Shown: positions 1-10,038, counted from the first letter of the stretch. The stretch: DNA of 64,000 nucleotides from Bacteroidaceae bacterium (GCA_017445925.1 JAFSRW010000052.1:24648-88647), one strand, 5' to 3'. A program made the numbers and translations. Notes: generated from the sequence alone by a model not told the origin.

Positions 1-3000
1 GTAATGCATTCGTCGGCATTATCGGCGGTACCAGTGGCAGCGGTAACATCTATATCGATAGAGTTGGTAACGAAGGCAATGTTACAGGTAATGCGCAGAA
101 TATATGCGGTATCCTCGGTGTTGACGTGGGCGGTTCTATGACCCTGCACATCAGCAACTGCTGGTTTACTGGTACAATCCTTGCCGGTCGCGAGTCTGCC
201 GCTATCTGCGGTTACTCTGGTTCCGACTCTGAGGTCTACGACTGCTGGGGTGTATTTACAATCAATGAATCAGGTATTTACGATTGTGACTCCTTCACTC
301 GCGGTGCAGCAAAGGTTACCAACTGCTATGAAGCAGATATTGAGGATGTCGATCAGAGCAAGCAGCAACACTACAGAGCTATGGCAGAAAACCGCAAGGT
401 TAATCCTATTACTCTTGAGGAGGTTGCCAATGGTGCTCTCTGCTATAAGTTGAACAAAAAGCAGTTCCGCAACCCAACATGGTATCAGACCCTCGAAGAG
501 GATGAACATCCTTATCCATTCGACAATCATGGTGTAGTTATCTATGCTGCCGGTAAGTATTACTCTATGCTTACCGAAGCAGACATCGCTGTAGTAGCTG
601 CTGCTATTCAGAGTGAAGCAGAAAATGCTTTTGTAGATGTAATTGCTACTCAGGCTTTGATTGACGAGTTTAAGGAAACTGTTGAAGCTATAGGTAATGT
701 TACAACTGTCACCGAACTGGCAGATGCTTTGGATGCTATTTCTGCTGCAGAGGATGCTGTTAATAAGAATGCTGCCGTTTACCAGACTTACATCGACAAG
801 TGTACAGACGTTAAGGCATATCTGGACGAGAACAAGACATTTGCCGGAGAGCTTCGGGATGGTCTGGAGGCTTACCTCAATGAAAATGATGAGCCAACCG
901 AAGAGAATCCTCTCGGAACTTATCTTTACATTATTGAGGAGCACACAGCAACAGCTGATGAAATCAAGGCTGAGACAGATCGTGTTACCAAGTGGTTGCA
1001 GGATGCTATCGAAAGTGGTTATATCCCTGGAACAGATATCAGCGGTCTGATTCCCAATAGCGACTTCAGCAAGGAGGCAGAAGGCTGGACCAATGCCTGG
1101 AGTTCTGCATATGCTCAGGTTAAGGACGATAACGGCAAGCCCTTCTATGGTGTTGAGGGCTGGAACAGAACAGGTGATATGTATCAGACTGTTGAGGGTA
1201 TGAAGCCTGGTTACTATCTGGTAGGTATAAACGGATGCTTCCGTCCCAGCAACAACCGCTACAGCACCAACTATGCTGCAGGTATCTATGCTAACGAAGT
1301 ATTCAACTACTTCCCTGCAGCTATTGAAGGTATGGTTCCCGTAGATGAAGCTGTTGATGGCGAAAACTGTAATCTCACTATTGCAAGTGCTTATGACCTT
1401 CCTATCTATGAAGACGGCTTCTCTACTAGTGGAGAAGATGGTCTTATTGGTTATGTTGTTCAAGGTCCAACCGGTATGGCTATCGCTGCAAAAGTAAACC
1501 GCTATGAGGCTTATACTATTGCAAACGTTGGCGAGGACGGTAAGCTCACCATCGGAATGAAGAACCCAGGTACTACGTACAGCAACGACTGGACTGGATG
1601 GGGTGCACTGAAGGTGGTTTATTGCGGTGACGATGAAACCGAATGTAACAATGCCTTTGATATTGTACTTGAGAACATGACAGCCCGTGCTCAGACAATT
1701 CTTGATTACATTCCCGATGATGAAATTGCTGCCGCCGGTCCTAACTTCCCCGCAGCGATGAAGGCAGAACTTGAAGCTCTTGTTGCTCAGGTGGACGGCG
1801 CAGGAACTGTTGCTGCCAAGGCAGAACTTGTTGCTAAGTTCTCAGACCTCTTCCAGAGAATTTATGAAGGCAAGCAGGCTTACATTCAGTTGGCCAAGGC
1901 TGCCAGCATGGTGGATAATATCTCTGCCGGCGACCTGCCTTTGGTAGAGAAGGATCCTGAATCAGGTGAGTGGGTTGAGACTGGTGACATGTTCTTCACT
2001 GACGACGAAATTAATGCTCTCTTCGATGCTTCTCAGGAATTAGGTGCTGCCTATAATGAAGGTTTATATAGCGTAGAAGAAGCGTTGGATCCTGAAGCTA
2101 TGAAGAACCCGATTATCTCCAACATTGTTCCTAAGCAGGACGAGGAAGGCTACCTTCTCATTTCTACTGTTAAGCAGTTTGTTGCTTATCGTGCAATTGC
2201 CAGCGATGTGGACAAGTATGCTAAGGGTAAGCTGTTGGCTGATATTGACCTGAAGGGTATTGCTATGCAGCCCATCGGTCATAACAGAGGCGAGAATGCT
2301 CAGCACATCTTTGCTGGTGTATTTGATGGTCAGGGCCATACACTTGCCAATGTCTTTATTGATGACAAGAACATTCCTTCTGGTGAATATGCCGAGCCTG
2401 CAACCATGTTCTACGAGTTGCAGAACGCTACAGTTAAGAACTTTAGGTTGACGGGTGAATTCTACACCAGTCATCAGTTCTCTGGTCCTATTACACGTTG
2501 GATGTCTGGTTCTTCAACCATCGAAAACTGTGAGATTGAGGTTGCCATGCACTTTGCCTCCAACCTTGCCGGTGACACTTCTTCTGGTGGTTTAATTGGT
2601 CGCAATGGTAGTGCAAACAGCCTTATCAACAATTGTTTGGTAAAGACTCATTTGATTGGTGATGGTGACAGTCCCTTCTCGTACGCTGGTGGTGTTGCTG
2701 GTTGGGCTGATGCTTCCTTGGTTATAAAGAATACATTGATTCTCAATGAATACACCAACGTCGGTGTAGATGGCGACAACTCTCGCACTATTAGCCGTGG
2801 TACAAAGTGTACTCCAACAAATGTCTATGTTTCTCAGTACTTCCGTGAACAGGAAGGAACGCTTGCTTCTGCTGAGCAGTTGGCTAGTGGTGAAATCTGC
2901 TGGGCACTGAACGGTAATACTGCTGATAACGCCCACTGGTTCCAGAAGTTAGGTACAGATGCTACACCTCATCTGTTAAAGGGTAGTACAGTATGGAAGT

Positions 3001-4526
3001 ATGGCGATGAATTTGTGAATACCCGTCCTAATATTCAGCTCAATGCATTCGCATCTAACTTGAACACAGCCACCAATGCTAATCAGGTAGTTGTTGCTTA
3101 CACCCTGAATGCTGATGCTAAGAGCGCAGCCATCAACTTCTATGCAGGTGGTGAACTCAAGTATTCTCATGTACTGAAGGGCAGCGACCTCATGGCAGGT
3201 GGTCACGAGATTGCTATTGACAACAGTCTCCTTGGCGTTGCAGCCGGTACAGATATGACATACGAACTGGATGTCACCGCTTTGGGTGTTAACGTACCTA
3301 CCAAGATTGGTGACAGCTATAAGGTTTGGGGTCCCTACGGAATGACAATCAACAACAATACAGCAAGCAAGGGCTTCGGCCAGCTTCTCATGGTTGAGTC
3401 TTATCCTGAGGAGATTAAGAACACCTATATCTCTTATGCAAAGCCCGGTGCTCTCTATGCATTCGATGTAAACTTCCAGCCCATCAACTCTGCTGACGGC
3501 ACTCCAGGCTTCTATGGTGGTCTCGAAATCAAGGGTGAGACTCCTCTCGCCATTGCAGGCACCTATCAGCTCGACCTCAGGGATATTCGCTTCTCTGCAG
3601 ACGGACGTCTCTTCGTGGCTCGTGCTTCCGGCACCAGCAACAGTTCTGTTTACGAGCTTAATCCAGAGGACCTCGACGAGCCTTGGAAGCCTATCTTCAA
3701 GGGTGGTACACTCGATGAGGCTACAGGTGTTACTTATGTAGGTGATCAGGAACAGAACCGTATGGCACTTGGCCTGGCATTCGAAGGCAAGGGCGAAGAC
3801 CTTAAGATGTACGTCTTAGGTGGAAAGCGCAGCAACGGTGGAAATAACACTTCCGACTACAACTGCTCTATCTACAACCTGGGTACTGCTACCGAATGGA
3901 CAACAGCTCCTTCTGCTAATTACGAGCCTCTCGATGGTAAGTATACCTATTCTCCTGTTGATGTTGGTATCCACGAGGATCTTCAGGGTGGTCTCTGGTA
4001 TCTGCAGAATCGCAACACTACAGAGAATCCTCCTCTCAAGCACTTCAATGCAGCAGAAGGTAAGGAGGACTACAATGGTTCTGCTACCAGCAGCGGCAAG
4101 ATGACTATCACTCCTGATGGTAAGTACCTTGCTATCCCACAGGGAAGCGGCAAGATTGTTCTTTATGAGACCAACTACGTTCCTATGGCTAACGGCAAGA
4201 TCTTTATGAATCCTGTAAGAACCATTAACGTTAGTGAGTCCCGCATCACAGGCTTGGCATTCGACTATGCAGGCAACCTCTACGTTGCATCTGCCTCCAC
4301 AGAGACCCTGAGTCGTTACGCTATCCCCAGCTGGACTGACAACAAGACTGTTACTCCTGCTCCTGCAGGCTTCAAGGTAGGTTCTGAAAGTGGCGATCCC
4401 GATGCTATCAATGGCGTGAATGTCAATACTGCAAACGGTGCTATCTACAACATTGCCGGTCAGCGTGTAAGCAAGGCTCAGAAGGGTATCTTCATCCAGG
4501 ATGGTAGAAAGGTTGCGAATAAGTGA
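1..4526 (+). CDS. Large secreted multidomain protein, 3' part only
   Basis: The frame is open from base 3, so the start lies outside the window; about 1,507 C-terminal residues are visible. In order they show a glycine-rich GLUG-like stretch (VGIIGGTSGSGN), a helical acidic region encoded at about 580-1030, a segment like a carbohydrate-binding jelly roll (IPNSDFSKEAEGW, about 1050-1640), a second GLUG-like stretch (GGLIGRNGS, AGGVAGWAD, about 2590-2790) and a propeller-like region (DIRFSADGRLFVA, about 3580-4330). The last 40 residues (YNIAGQRVSKAQKGIFI, ending GRKVANK) form the short tail common on Prevotella-group exported proteins, probably an outer-membrane secretion signal. Role unknown; an adhesin or glycan-binding surface protein is the best guess. 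A rho-independent terminator follows. Confidence 0.75.
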   Translation, partial: NAFVGIIGGTSGSGNIYIDRVGNEGNVTGNAQNICGILGVDVGGSMTLHISNCWFTGTILAGRESAAICGYSGSDSEVYDCWGVFTINESGIYDCDSFTRGAAKVTNCYEADIEDVDQSKQQHYRAMAENRKVNPITLEEVANGALCYKLNKKQFRNPTWYQTLEEDEHPYPFDNHGVVIYAAGKYYSMLTEADIAVVAAAIQSEAENAFVDVIATQALIDEFKETVEAIGNVTTVTELADALDAISAAEDAVNKNAAVYQTYIDKCTDVKAYLDENKTFAGELRDGLEAYLNENDEPTEENPLGTYLYIIEEHTATADEIKAETDRVTKWLQDAIESGYIPGTDISGLIPNSDFSKEAEGWTNAWSSAYAQVKDDNGKPFYGVEGWNRTGDMYQTVEGMKPGYYLVGINGCFRPSNNRYSTNYAAGIYANEVFNYFPAAIEGMVPVDEAVDGENCNLTIASAYDLPIYEDGFSTSGEDGLIGYVVQGPTGMAIAAKVNRYEAYTIANVGEDGKLTIGMKNPGTTYSNDWTGWGALKVVYCGDDETECNNAFDIVLENMTARAQTILDYIPDDEIAAAGPNFPAAMKAELEALVAQVDGAGTVAAKAELVAKFSDLFQRIYEGKQAYIQLAKAASMVDNISAGDLPLVEKDPESGEWVETGDMFFTDDEINALFDASQELGAAYNEGLYSVEEALDPEAMKNPIISNIVPKQDEEGYLLISTVKQFVAYRAIASDVDKYAKGKLLADIDLKGIAMQPIGHNRGENAQHIFAGVFDGQGHTLANVFIDDKNIPSGEYAEPATMFYELQNATVKNFRLTGEFYTSHQFSGPITRWMSGSSTIENCEIEVAMHFASNLAGDTSSGGLIGRNGSANSLINNCLVKTHLIGDGDSPFSYAGGVAGWADASLVIKNTLILNEYTNVGVDGDNSRTISRGTKCTPTNVYVSQYFREQEGTLASAEQLASGEICWALNGNTADNAHWFQKLGTDATPHLLKGSTVWKYGDEFVNTRPNIQLNAFASNLNTATNANQVVVAYTLNADAKSAAINFYAGGELKYSHVLKGSDLMAGGHEIAIDNSLLGVAAGTDMTYELDVTALGVNVPTKIGDSYKVWGPYGMTINNNTASKGFGQLLMVESYPEEIKNTYISYAKPGALYAFDVNFQPINSADGTPGFYGGLEIKGETPLAIAGTYQLDLRDIRFSADGRLFVARASGTSNSSVYELNPEDLDEPWKPIFKGGTLDEATGVTYVGDQEQNRMALGLAFEGKGEDLKMYVLGGKRSNGGNNTSDYNCSIYNLGTATEWTTAPSANYEPLDGKYTYSPVDVGIHEDLQGGLWYLQNRNTTENPPLKHFNAAEGKEDYNGSATSSGKMTITPDGKYLAIPQGSGKIVLYETNYVPMANGKIFMNPVRTINVSESRITGLAFDYAGNLYVASASTETLSRYAIPSWTDNKTVTPAPAGFKVGSESGDPDAINGVNVNTANGAIYNIAGQRVSKAQKGIFIQDGRKVANK

Positions 4527-4529
4527 GAG

Positions 4530-4553
4530 AAGAGCCAAGTTCGTTTGGCTCTT
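4530..4553 (+). other. Short hairpin after the first gene
   Basis: AAGAGCCAA and TTGGCTCTT form a perfect 9-bp stem with a 6-base loop, starting four bases after the stop codon. No T tract follows, so it is not a classical terminator, but it could protect the 3' end of the mRNA. The sequence after it (CCGAACGGAAG) recurs near 21406 and, less exactly, near 24022. Confidence 0.5.
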
Positions 4554-4622
4554 CCGAACGGAAGCAAGCTCGAACGAAGTTCAAGGTATCTGTTAAGTAA
4601 GTAAATTCATCCTATATGTTAG

Positions 4623-4660
4623 AAAAGAGGGCGTGTCATGGGCACGCTCTCTTTTCGTTT
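4623..4660 (+). terminator. Rho-independent terminator of the first gene
   Basis: The stem pairs 4623-4635 with 4643-4655 (13 bp, one G-U pair) around a 7-base loop. The right arm ends in TTTT, followed by CGTTT. It lies about 100 bases after the stop codon. Confidence 0.85.
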
Positions 4661-4680
4661 GTAACTTGTACATTTTATAA

Positions 4681-4722
4681 AAAAAGGGACGGACATCTTT
4701 TCATCACGAAAAAATGCCCGCC
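4681..4722 (-). terminator. Intrinsic terminator of the minus-strand candidate sRNA
   Basis: The GC-rich stem (minus strand 4722-4714 with 4697-4688) has a T-rich upper part and is followed by seven Ts on the minus strand. The plus strand has no T tract after the hairpin, so it acts in one direction. Confidence 0.75.
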
Positions 4723-4846
4723 AGACTAATCTTTAATCTCTCAAATACTTTTTACCTAAAACTAACTAAACGAAATATCTTAGCTTTATGCTTTTTCTAT
4801 TCCAAACAAGTTTGCGCCTTCACGGTGCTTACTATTTTTCGGTATG
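4681..4846 (-). ncRNA. Candidate small RNA, about 165 nt
   Basis: On the minus strand a promoter (TAACTTTG at 4854-4847, TTTG at 4876-4873, 18-base spacing) points into a stretch with no gene. About 120-160 bases later comes a strong intrinsic terminator: GGCGGGCAT pairs with ATGTCCGTCC (one bulged U), the stem extends through U-A pairs, and seven Ts follow at 4687-4681. Promoter, transcript and terminator therefore make a self-contained unit of sRNA size. No Rfam family is recognised. It runs towards the 3' end of the upstream gene but stops before reaching it. Confidence 0.5.
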
Positions 4847-4876
4847 CAAAGTTAAAGGATTTCTTTTTGTCACAAA
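4847..4876 (-). promoter_or_regulatory. Promoter of the candidate sRNA
   Basis: The minus strand reads TTTG-N18-TAACTTTG, close to the Bacteroidetes consensus TTTG-N19-TAnnTTTG. No protein gene lies downstream on that strand before the terminator at 4722-4681. Confidence 0.55.
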
Positions 4877-5053
4877 TCATAGAGACTGACAGATTGTAAA
4901 TTTTTGCGTTTTTCTTGATTTATGTCAATTTTTAAAAAGAAGATACCGCTCAGGTCTGAAGTTAAAGTAGTTATCACTGCATGCCGAAGTTATCACTAGC
5001 GTAAGAAGTAAAGCGCTTTTTGCTTGTGGGAAATAAAAATAAACCTTTTTTAT

Positions 5054-5084
5054 TTCGTTAATCTCTCAGTTCTTTGTAACTTTG
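5054..5084 (+). promoter_or_regulatory. leuS operon promoter, distal copy
   Basis: TTCG at 5054-5057 and TAACTTTG at 5077-5084 are exactly 19 bases apart. The spacer is ttaatctctcagttctttg, nearly the same as in the proximal copy 87 bases downstream, so the promoter region is a tandem duplication. Confidence 0.65.
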
Positions 5085-5140
5085 AGACTTTGTCTCTAAG
5101 ATACTCACGCTCGGATAAAGAAATAAAAAAGCATTTTTAT

Positions 5141-5171
5141 TTCGTTAATCTCTCGCTTATTCGTATCTTTG
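5141..5171 (+). promoter_or_regulatory. leuS operon promoter, proximal copy
   Basis: TTCG at 5141-5144 and TATCTTTG at 5164-5171 are 19 bases apart, 35 bases before the leuS ATG. The spacer ttaatctctcgcttattcg belongs to a set of conserved spacers seen at several other promoters in this window. Confidence 0.75.
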
Positions 5172-5205
5172 TCCCCCGAAATAAGAGTATACACATAATT
5201 ATAAT

Positions 5206-8200
5206 ATGGCAAAAGAGTATAATTTTAGAGAAATAGAGCAGAAATGGCACCAGAAGTGGGTGGCCAACAAGACGTACAAAGTGGTGGAGGATGAGAGCCG
5301 TAAGAAGTTCTATGTGCTTAACATGTTCCCTTATCCCAGCGGTGCAGGATTGCACGTTGGTCACCCGTTAGGCTACATAGCCAGTGATATATATGCGCGT
5401 TACAAGCGTTTGCAGGGTTTTAATGTGCTAAACCCCATGGGCTATGATGCTTATGGATTACCTGCTGAGCAATATGCCATCAAGACGGGGCAACATCCCG
5501 AGAAGACTACATTCCAGAATATCGACCGCTATCGCGAACAGTTAGACAAGATAGGTTTTAGTTTCGACTGGGATCGCGAGGTTCGCACTTGTACCCCCGA
5601 TTATTATAAGTGGACTCAGTGGGCTTTCCAGAAGATGTTTAAGAGTTTCTATAGCCTCACCCCCCTAACCCCCTCTCCTGTGAGCGAGGGAGAGACTTCT
5701 GGTAAGGCACGTCCTATTGAGGAGATGGTTGCTTATTTTGAGAAATACGGAACAGAAGGGCTGGATGCTTATAATGTAGCACAAGGCGAGGAACTGAGTT
5801 TCACGGCAGACGAGTGGAACAGCTGGGATGAGAAAAAGCAGAGTGATGTGCTGATGAACTACCGTCTGGCTTTTATGGGTGAGACCATGGTAAATTGGTG
5901 TCCTGCACTGGGTACTGTATTGGCCAACGATGAGGTGGTGAATGGTGTGAGCGAGCGTGGCGGTTACCCTGTGGAGCAGAAAAAGATGCGCCAATGGTGT
6001 CTTCGTGTTAGTGCTTACAGTCAGCGCTTGCTGGACGGTTTGGAGACCATCCAATGGAGCGAGAGCATCAAGGAAACGCAGAAGAATTGGATTGGCCGTA
6101 GCGAAGGTACAGAGGTGAAAATTAAAGTCAGCCTCACCCCAACCCTCTCCCGAGGAGAGGGGGCTTCTGTCACCCCTCCTTTGGAGGGGACGGGGGAGGC
6201 TGAGGATTTGTCCTTTACCATCTTTACCACTCGTGCTGATACTATGTTTGGTGTAACGTTCTTCGTGTTGGCTCCAGAAAGCGAACTGGTAGATATGGTT
6301 ACTACTCCTGATCAGCGCAAGGCCGTAGATGAGTACATAAAATATGTGAAGGGCCGTACAGAGCGTGAGCGTATGATTGACCACACGGTAACGGGTGTTT
6401 TCTCTGGTGCTTATGGAATCAATCCCATTACTGGCGATAAGTGTCCAATCTACGTGGCAGAATACGTATTGGCTGGTTACGGTACAGGTGCTATTATGGC
6501 GGTGCCTGCGCACGACAGTCGTGACTATGCTTTTGCCAAGCATTTTAATCTGCCCATTATTCCCCTGGTAGAAGGTGCTGATGTTAGCGAAGAGAGTTAT
6601 GATGCCAAGGAAGGTATTGTAATGAACTCTCCAGTAAGCGAAGATAAGAGTGTAAAGTACGATGGCGAGAGTCTTTGCCTGAATGGTCTTACTATCAAGG
6701 AGGCTATTGCAGAGACTAAGCGTTTTGTGAAGGCGCATAAACTGGGGCGTGTAAAGGTAAACTTCCGTCTGCGCGACGCTATCTTCAGCCGTCAGCGTTA
6801 CTGGGGAGAGCCCTTCCCCGTATATTACAAGAATGGCGTTCCACAGATGATTCCCGAAGAATGTCTGCCCATTGAGTTGCCACAGGTTGACAAGTTCCTG
6901 CCAACAGAAACCGGCGAACCTCCCTTGGGCAACGCCTCTAAGTGGGCTTGGGACGAAAAGAACAAGAAGGTTGTAGAGAAAAACCTCATTGATGAGGTGA
7001 ATGTTTTCCCAATAGAATTGTATACGATGCCAGGCTTTGCCGGTTCCAGTGCTTACTATCTGCGTTATATGGACCCCCACAACGATGAGGCTCTGGTGAG
7101 CGAGAAGGCTGCATCTTACTGGCAGAATGTAGACCTTTACGTAGGTGGTAGCGAGCATGCTACTGGACATCTTATTTACAGTCGTTTCTGGAACAAGTTC
7201 CTCTTCGACCTTGGCGTAAGCAAAAAAGACGAGCCTTTTCAGAAGTTGATAAACCAAGGTATGATTCAGGGTTGGTCCAGTTTTGTATACCGTATGCGTG
7301 GTACTAAGATGTTTATTAGTTTCGACCTCTTAGAAGAACGTTACGATGATGCTAAGAAGAAGAGCTTATACTATTATCAAGGTACAGAGTGTGACCCCGT
7401 ATATGCCGACATCAGCATGGTTTCTGGTAATGTGTTGGATGTGGAGAAGATTCGTCTGTGGACGCCCGAATTCCGCGACGGTGAATTTATCCTGAACAAT
7501 AACGGCCAGTACATAGTAAGTCAGGCTATAGAGAAAATGTCTAAGTCGAAATACAACGTAGTGAACCCCGACGATATCTGTGAGAACTATGGTGCCGATA
7601 CACTGCGTTTGTACGAAATGTTCCTGGGTCCCATTGAGCAATCCAAGCCTTGGGATGTGGCGGGTATTGACGGTTGTTTCCGTTTCCTGAAGAAATTCTG
7701 GAGTCTGTATTGGGACAAGGACGGCAACTTGGCAGCAGATGATTCTGAGGCTACTGCCGATAATATGAAGACATTGCACAAGCTTATCAAGAAGGTAACT
7801 GCCGACATAGAGGAGTTCTCTTATAACACCAGCATCTCTGCCTTCATGGTTGCAGTGAACGAATTGTCAAGCCAGAAGTGCCGTAGCAAACAGGTCCTGT
7901 CTGTACTTCCTGTGCTTATAGCTCCCTTTGCACCTCATATTGCAGAAGAATTGTGGGAAGCTTTAAGTAATAATACCAGTGTTTGCGACGCTCAGTGGCC
8001 TTCATTTGATGAGAAATATTTGGTGGAGAGCAGCGTGAAGTTGGGTGTTCAGTTCAATGGTAAGGTGCGCTTTGCTATGGACTTCCCCGCTGATGCTACA
8101 CCCGATCAGATGGTACAGATGGCAACCTCAGCTCCTGAAGCCCAGAAGCATTTGGATGGAATGCAAATTGTAAAGACCATTGCCATTCCTGGCAGAATTG

Positions 8201-8229
8201 TAAATATCGTAGTAAAACCTCAGGCTTAA
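5206..8229 (+). CDS. leuS: Leucyl-tRNA synthetase
   Basis: A class I aminoacyl-tRNA synthetase that charges tRNA-Leu in the cytoplasm. The HIGH-type motif is H50-V-G-H53 ([11 protein letters not shown]) and the KMSKS loop is at residues 777-781. The CP1 editing domain is present ([27 protein letters not shown]). At 1,007 residues it is about 50 longer than I expect for Bacteroidetes LeuS. Part of the excess is two in-frame GC-rich palindromic insertions at about residues 150-164 and 309-333, the second at the entry to the editing domain. First gene of a likely operon with the yitT pair, rdgB and porZ; the next start is 13 bases after its stop. Confidence 0.98.
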   Translation: MAKEYNFREIEQKWHQKWVANKTYKVVEDESRKKFYVLNMFPYPSGAGLHVGHPLGYIASDIYARYKRLQGFNVLNPMGYDAYGLPAEQYAIKTGQHPEKTTFQNIDRYREQLDKIGFSFDWDREVRTCTPDYYKWTQWAFQKMFKSFYSLTPLTPSPVSEGETSGKARPIEEMVAYFEKYGTEGLDAYNVAQGEELSFTADEWNSWDEKKQSDVLMNYRLAFMGETMVNWCPALGTVLANDEVVNGVSERGGYPVEQKKMRQWCLRVSAYSQRLLDGLETIQWSESIKETQKNWIGRSEGTEVKIKVSLTPTLSRGEGASVTPPLEGTGEAEDLSFTIFTTRADTMFGVTFFVLAPESELVDMVTTPDQRKAVDEYIKYVKGRTERERMIDHTVTGVFSGAYGINPITGDKCPIYVAEYVLAGYGTGAIMAVPAHDSRDYAFAKHFNLPIIPLVEGADVSEESYDAKEGIVMNSPVSEDKSVKYDGESLCLNGLTIKEAIAETKRFVKAHKLGRVKVNFRLRDAIFSRQRYWGEPFPVYYKNGVPQMIPEECLPIELPQVDKFLPTETGEPPLGNASKWAWDEKNKKVVEKNLIDEVNVFPIELYTMPGFAGSSAYYLRYMDPHNDEALVSEKAASYWQNVDLYVGGSEHATGHLIYSRFWNKFLFDLGVSKKDEPFQKLINQGMIQGWSSFVYRMRGTKMFISFDLLEERYDDAKKKSLYYYQGTECDPVYADISMVSGNVLDVEKIRLWTPEFRDGEFILNNNGQYIVSQAIEKMSKSKYNVVNPDDICENYGADTLRLYEMFLGPIEQSKPWDVAGIDGCFRFLKKFWSLYWDKDGNLAADDSEATADNMKTLHKLIKKVTADIEEFSYNTSISAFMVAVNELSSQKCRSKQVLSVLPVLIAPFAPHIAEELWEALSNNTSVCDAQWPSFDEKYLVESSVKLGVQFNGKVRFAMDFPADATPDQMVQMATSAPEAQKHLDGMQIVKTIAIPGRIVNIVVKPQA
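5655..5697 (+). repeat. GC-rich palindromic element inside leuS, copy 1
   Basis: The run CCTCACCCCCCTAACC is followed by CCCTCTCC, a short spacer and GGGAGAGAC. It is translated in frame as [14 protein letters not shown], a low-complexity segment foreign to LeuS. It is the same family as the copies at 6131, 19849, 30753 and 58528. Confidence 0.8.
6131..6205 (+). repeat. GC-rich palindromic elements inside leuS, copy 2 (double)
   Basis: Two hairpin units lie side by side: CCCTCTCC/GGAGAGGG, then CCCCTCC/GGAGGGG. They are read in frame as [14 protein letters not shown] followed by [12 protein letters not shown], between EVKIKV and [12 protein letters not shown] of the editing domain, so about 25 residues were gained without breaking the frame. 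Confidence 0.85.
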
Positions 8230-8242
8230 TAAGAATTGCGCT

Positions 8243-9136
8243 ATGCCAAAGGTGAACTATCGCAGAATATGGGAGTTTGTTAAGGACTTCCTTGCCATTA
8301 ATTTTGGAATGGCTGTCTACGCTTTGGGGTGGGCCGCCTTCCTTTTGCCCTACCATATTACTACGGGTGGTATGACGGGTATGTTCGCCATTGTTTATTA
8401 TCTGACAAATTTTCCCATAGCAGCAGCCGTTCTTATCTCTAACGCCATCTTGCTCCTTATTGCCTTTAAACCTTTGGGTTGGAAGTTTGTAGGTAGTTCG
8501 GCATACGCAGCTATAGCTCTTTCCTTCTTTCTGGAAATGGGTCAGCAGATGATGACTGACGATGCTGGCAATCTGATACAGATTCTGGGCGAAGGGCAGG
8601 ACTCTATGGCTTGCGTTTTGGGAGCTGTTTTTAATGGCCTTGGCCTTGGTATTGTTTTCTTGTCTGGCGGAAGTACAGGTGGTTGGGATATCATAGCAGC
8701 ATTGGTAAACAAGTACAAAAACATTTCCTTTGGCCGTGCCCTGCTGTATCTTGATTTCTTAGTGATTGGATCCTGTTGGCCTATTTTCCATGATTGGCGT
8801 ATGGTAGTATTTGGCTATGTTACACTGGCCGTTTATACCTATGTACTGGATATGCTTATAAACAGTGCCCGTCAAGATGTTCAGTTTATTATCTTTACTC
8901 ACAAGCCAGAAGAGATCAGCCAGCGCATTATAACGGAAACTTGCCATAGTGTAACATCTATGAATGGAGAAGGTTTTTATAGCCATCAAGATATTAAAGT
9001 CCTTATTACCATAGTCCATAAGCGTGAATCGGTACAGATTCTGAGAATGATCCAAGAAACAGACCCTACCGCTTTTGTTTCGCAGAGCAGAGCAGAGGGC
9101 GTGTATGGTAACGGATTTAAAGCAATTAAAGCATGA
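8243..9136 (+). CDS. YitT family membrane protein (first copy)
   Basis: A 297-residue integral membrane protein. The N-terminal two thirds hold about five hydrophobic segments with glycine-rich loops (LPYHITTGGMTGM; LSGGSTGGWDII), typical of the YitT/DUF161 family. The C-terminal 90 residues form a soluble DUF2179-like domain (HKPEEISQRIITETCHSVTSMNGEGFYS). The family has no settled function. It starts 13 bases after leuS and overlaps the next gene, a paralogue, by four bases. Confidence 0.9.
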   Translation: MPKVNYRRIWEFVKDFLAINFGMAVYALGWAAFLLPYHITTGGMTGMFAIVYYLTNFPIAAAVLISNAILLLIAFKPLGWKFVGSSAYAAIALSFFLEMGQQMMTDDAGNLIQILGEGQDSMACVLGAVFNGLGLGIVFLSGGSTGGWDIIAALVNKYKNISFGRALLYLDFLVIGSCWPIFHDWRMVVFGYVTLAVYTYVLDMLINSARQDVQFIIFTHKPEEISQRIITETCHSVTSMNGEGFYSHQDIKVLITIVHKRESVQILRMIQETDPTAFVSQSRAEGVYGNGFKAIKA

Positions 9137-10038
9137 CACTGAAACCTACAAAAGCAGAAATCTGGCAGATTACCAAGAACTACTTGCTCATGATGCTGGG
9201 TATTGTTATATATGTAATGAGTTACGTATATTTCCTGCTGCCGTACCAACTTATCAGCGGAGGCATGAATGGTATAGCAACGCTTATTTACTACACCGTA
9301 GGTCTTCATCCCAGTACAACGTATCTGGTTATGAATGTGTTCCTGATTCTGTTGGGAGCTAAGATAATGGGCTGGAAGTACAGCGTGAAAACGGTTATAG
9401 CGATTCTTGTCATATCTTTTTTGATAGATATATTCCAGCATGGTATTACCACTATTGATGCACAGGGACATGAAAACTTGTTGCACATTGTAGGTGACCA
9501 GAAGTTTATGGCCTGCGTGATAGGTGCTTTAATGGAGGGTTTAGGACTGGCCCTGGTATTCCTTTCTGGCGGAAGTACAGGAGGTATTGACATCATTGCC
9601 AGCAGTATCAATAAGTACTGGAACATCTCGCTGGGACGATTGATGCTCTGCATAGACCTTGCCATCATAGGTGGCAGCTACTTTATCTTTCGCAATCTGG
9701 AGACAATGGTGGTGGGTTATCTGACCATGGTTATGTCTATGTTCTTTTTGGATTACGTTACCAATGGTCTCCGACAGAGTGTACAGTTCATTATTGTTAG
9801 TGATAAGTATGAAGAGATTGCCACACAGGTGAATCAGAAGATGGAGCGTGGCGTAACGGTCCTCTATGGAGAGGGATTCTACAGCAAGGAGAAACGTCAG
9901 GTGTTGCTCATTTTGGCAAAGAAATTTGAGAGCCGTGCACTCTTTGCACTCATCAGACAAATAGACCCGCGAGCCTTTGTGTCTATGGGCAATGTAGAGG
10001 GCGTCTTTGGTGAAGGATTTGATAAGATTAAGAGATGA
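9133..10038 (+). CDS. YitT family membrane protein (second copy)
   Basis: A 301-residue paralogue of the preceding gene with the same layout: hydrophobic segments, the LLPYQLISGGMNGI and FLSGGSTGGIDII loops, then a C-terminal DUF2179-like domain (DKYEEIATQVNQKMERGVTVLYGEGFYS). The ATGA overlaps at both ends (with the first copy and with rdgB) point to translational coupling. Two coupled copies may form a heteromer; that is inference. Confidence 0.9.
   Translation: MTLKPTKAEIWQITKNYLLMMLGIVIYVMSYVYFLLPYQLISGGMNGIATLIYYTVGLHPSTTYLVMNVFLILLGAKIMGWKYSVKTVIAILVISFLIDIFQHGITTIDAQGHENLLHIVGDQKFMACVIGALMEGLGLALVFLSGGSTGGIDIIASSINKYWNISLGRLMLCIDLAIIGGSYFIFRNLETMVVGYLTMVMSMFFLDYVTNGLRQSVQFIIVSDKYEEIATQVNQKMERGVTVLYGEGFYSKEKRQVLLILAKKFESRALFALIRQIDPRAFVSMGNVEGVFGEGFDKIKR

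Noticed and set aside
270-1463. 397-codon open frame on the minus strand of the first gene
   Set aside because: It is antisense to a coherent secreted protein, has no domain pattern and no promoter; a shadow frame caused by codon bias.
5665-7257. 530-codon open frame antisense to leuS
   Set aside because: leuS is unmistakable on the other strand; the translation is low-complexity and rich in rare residues, with no family motif.
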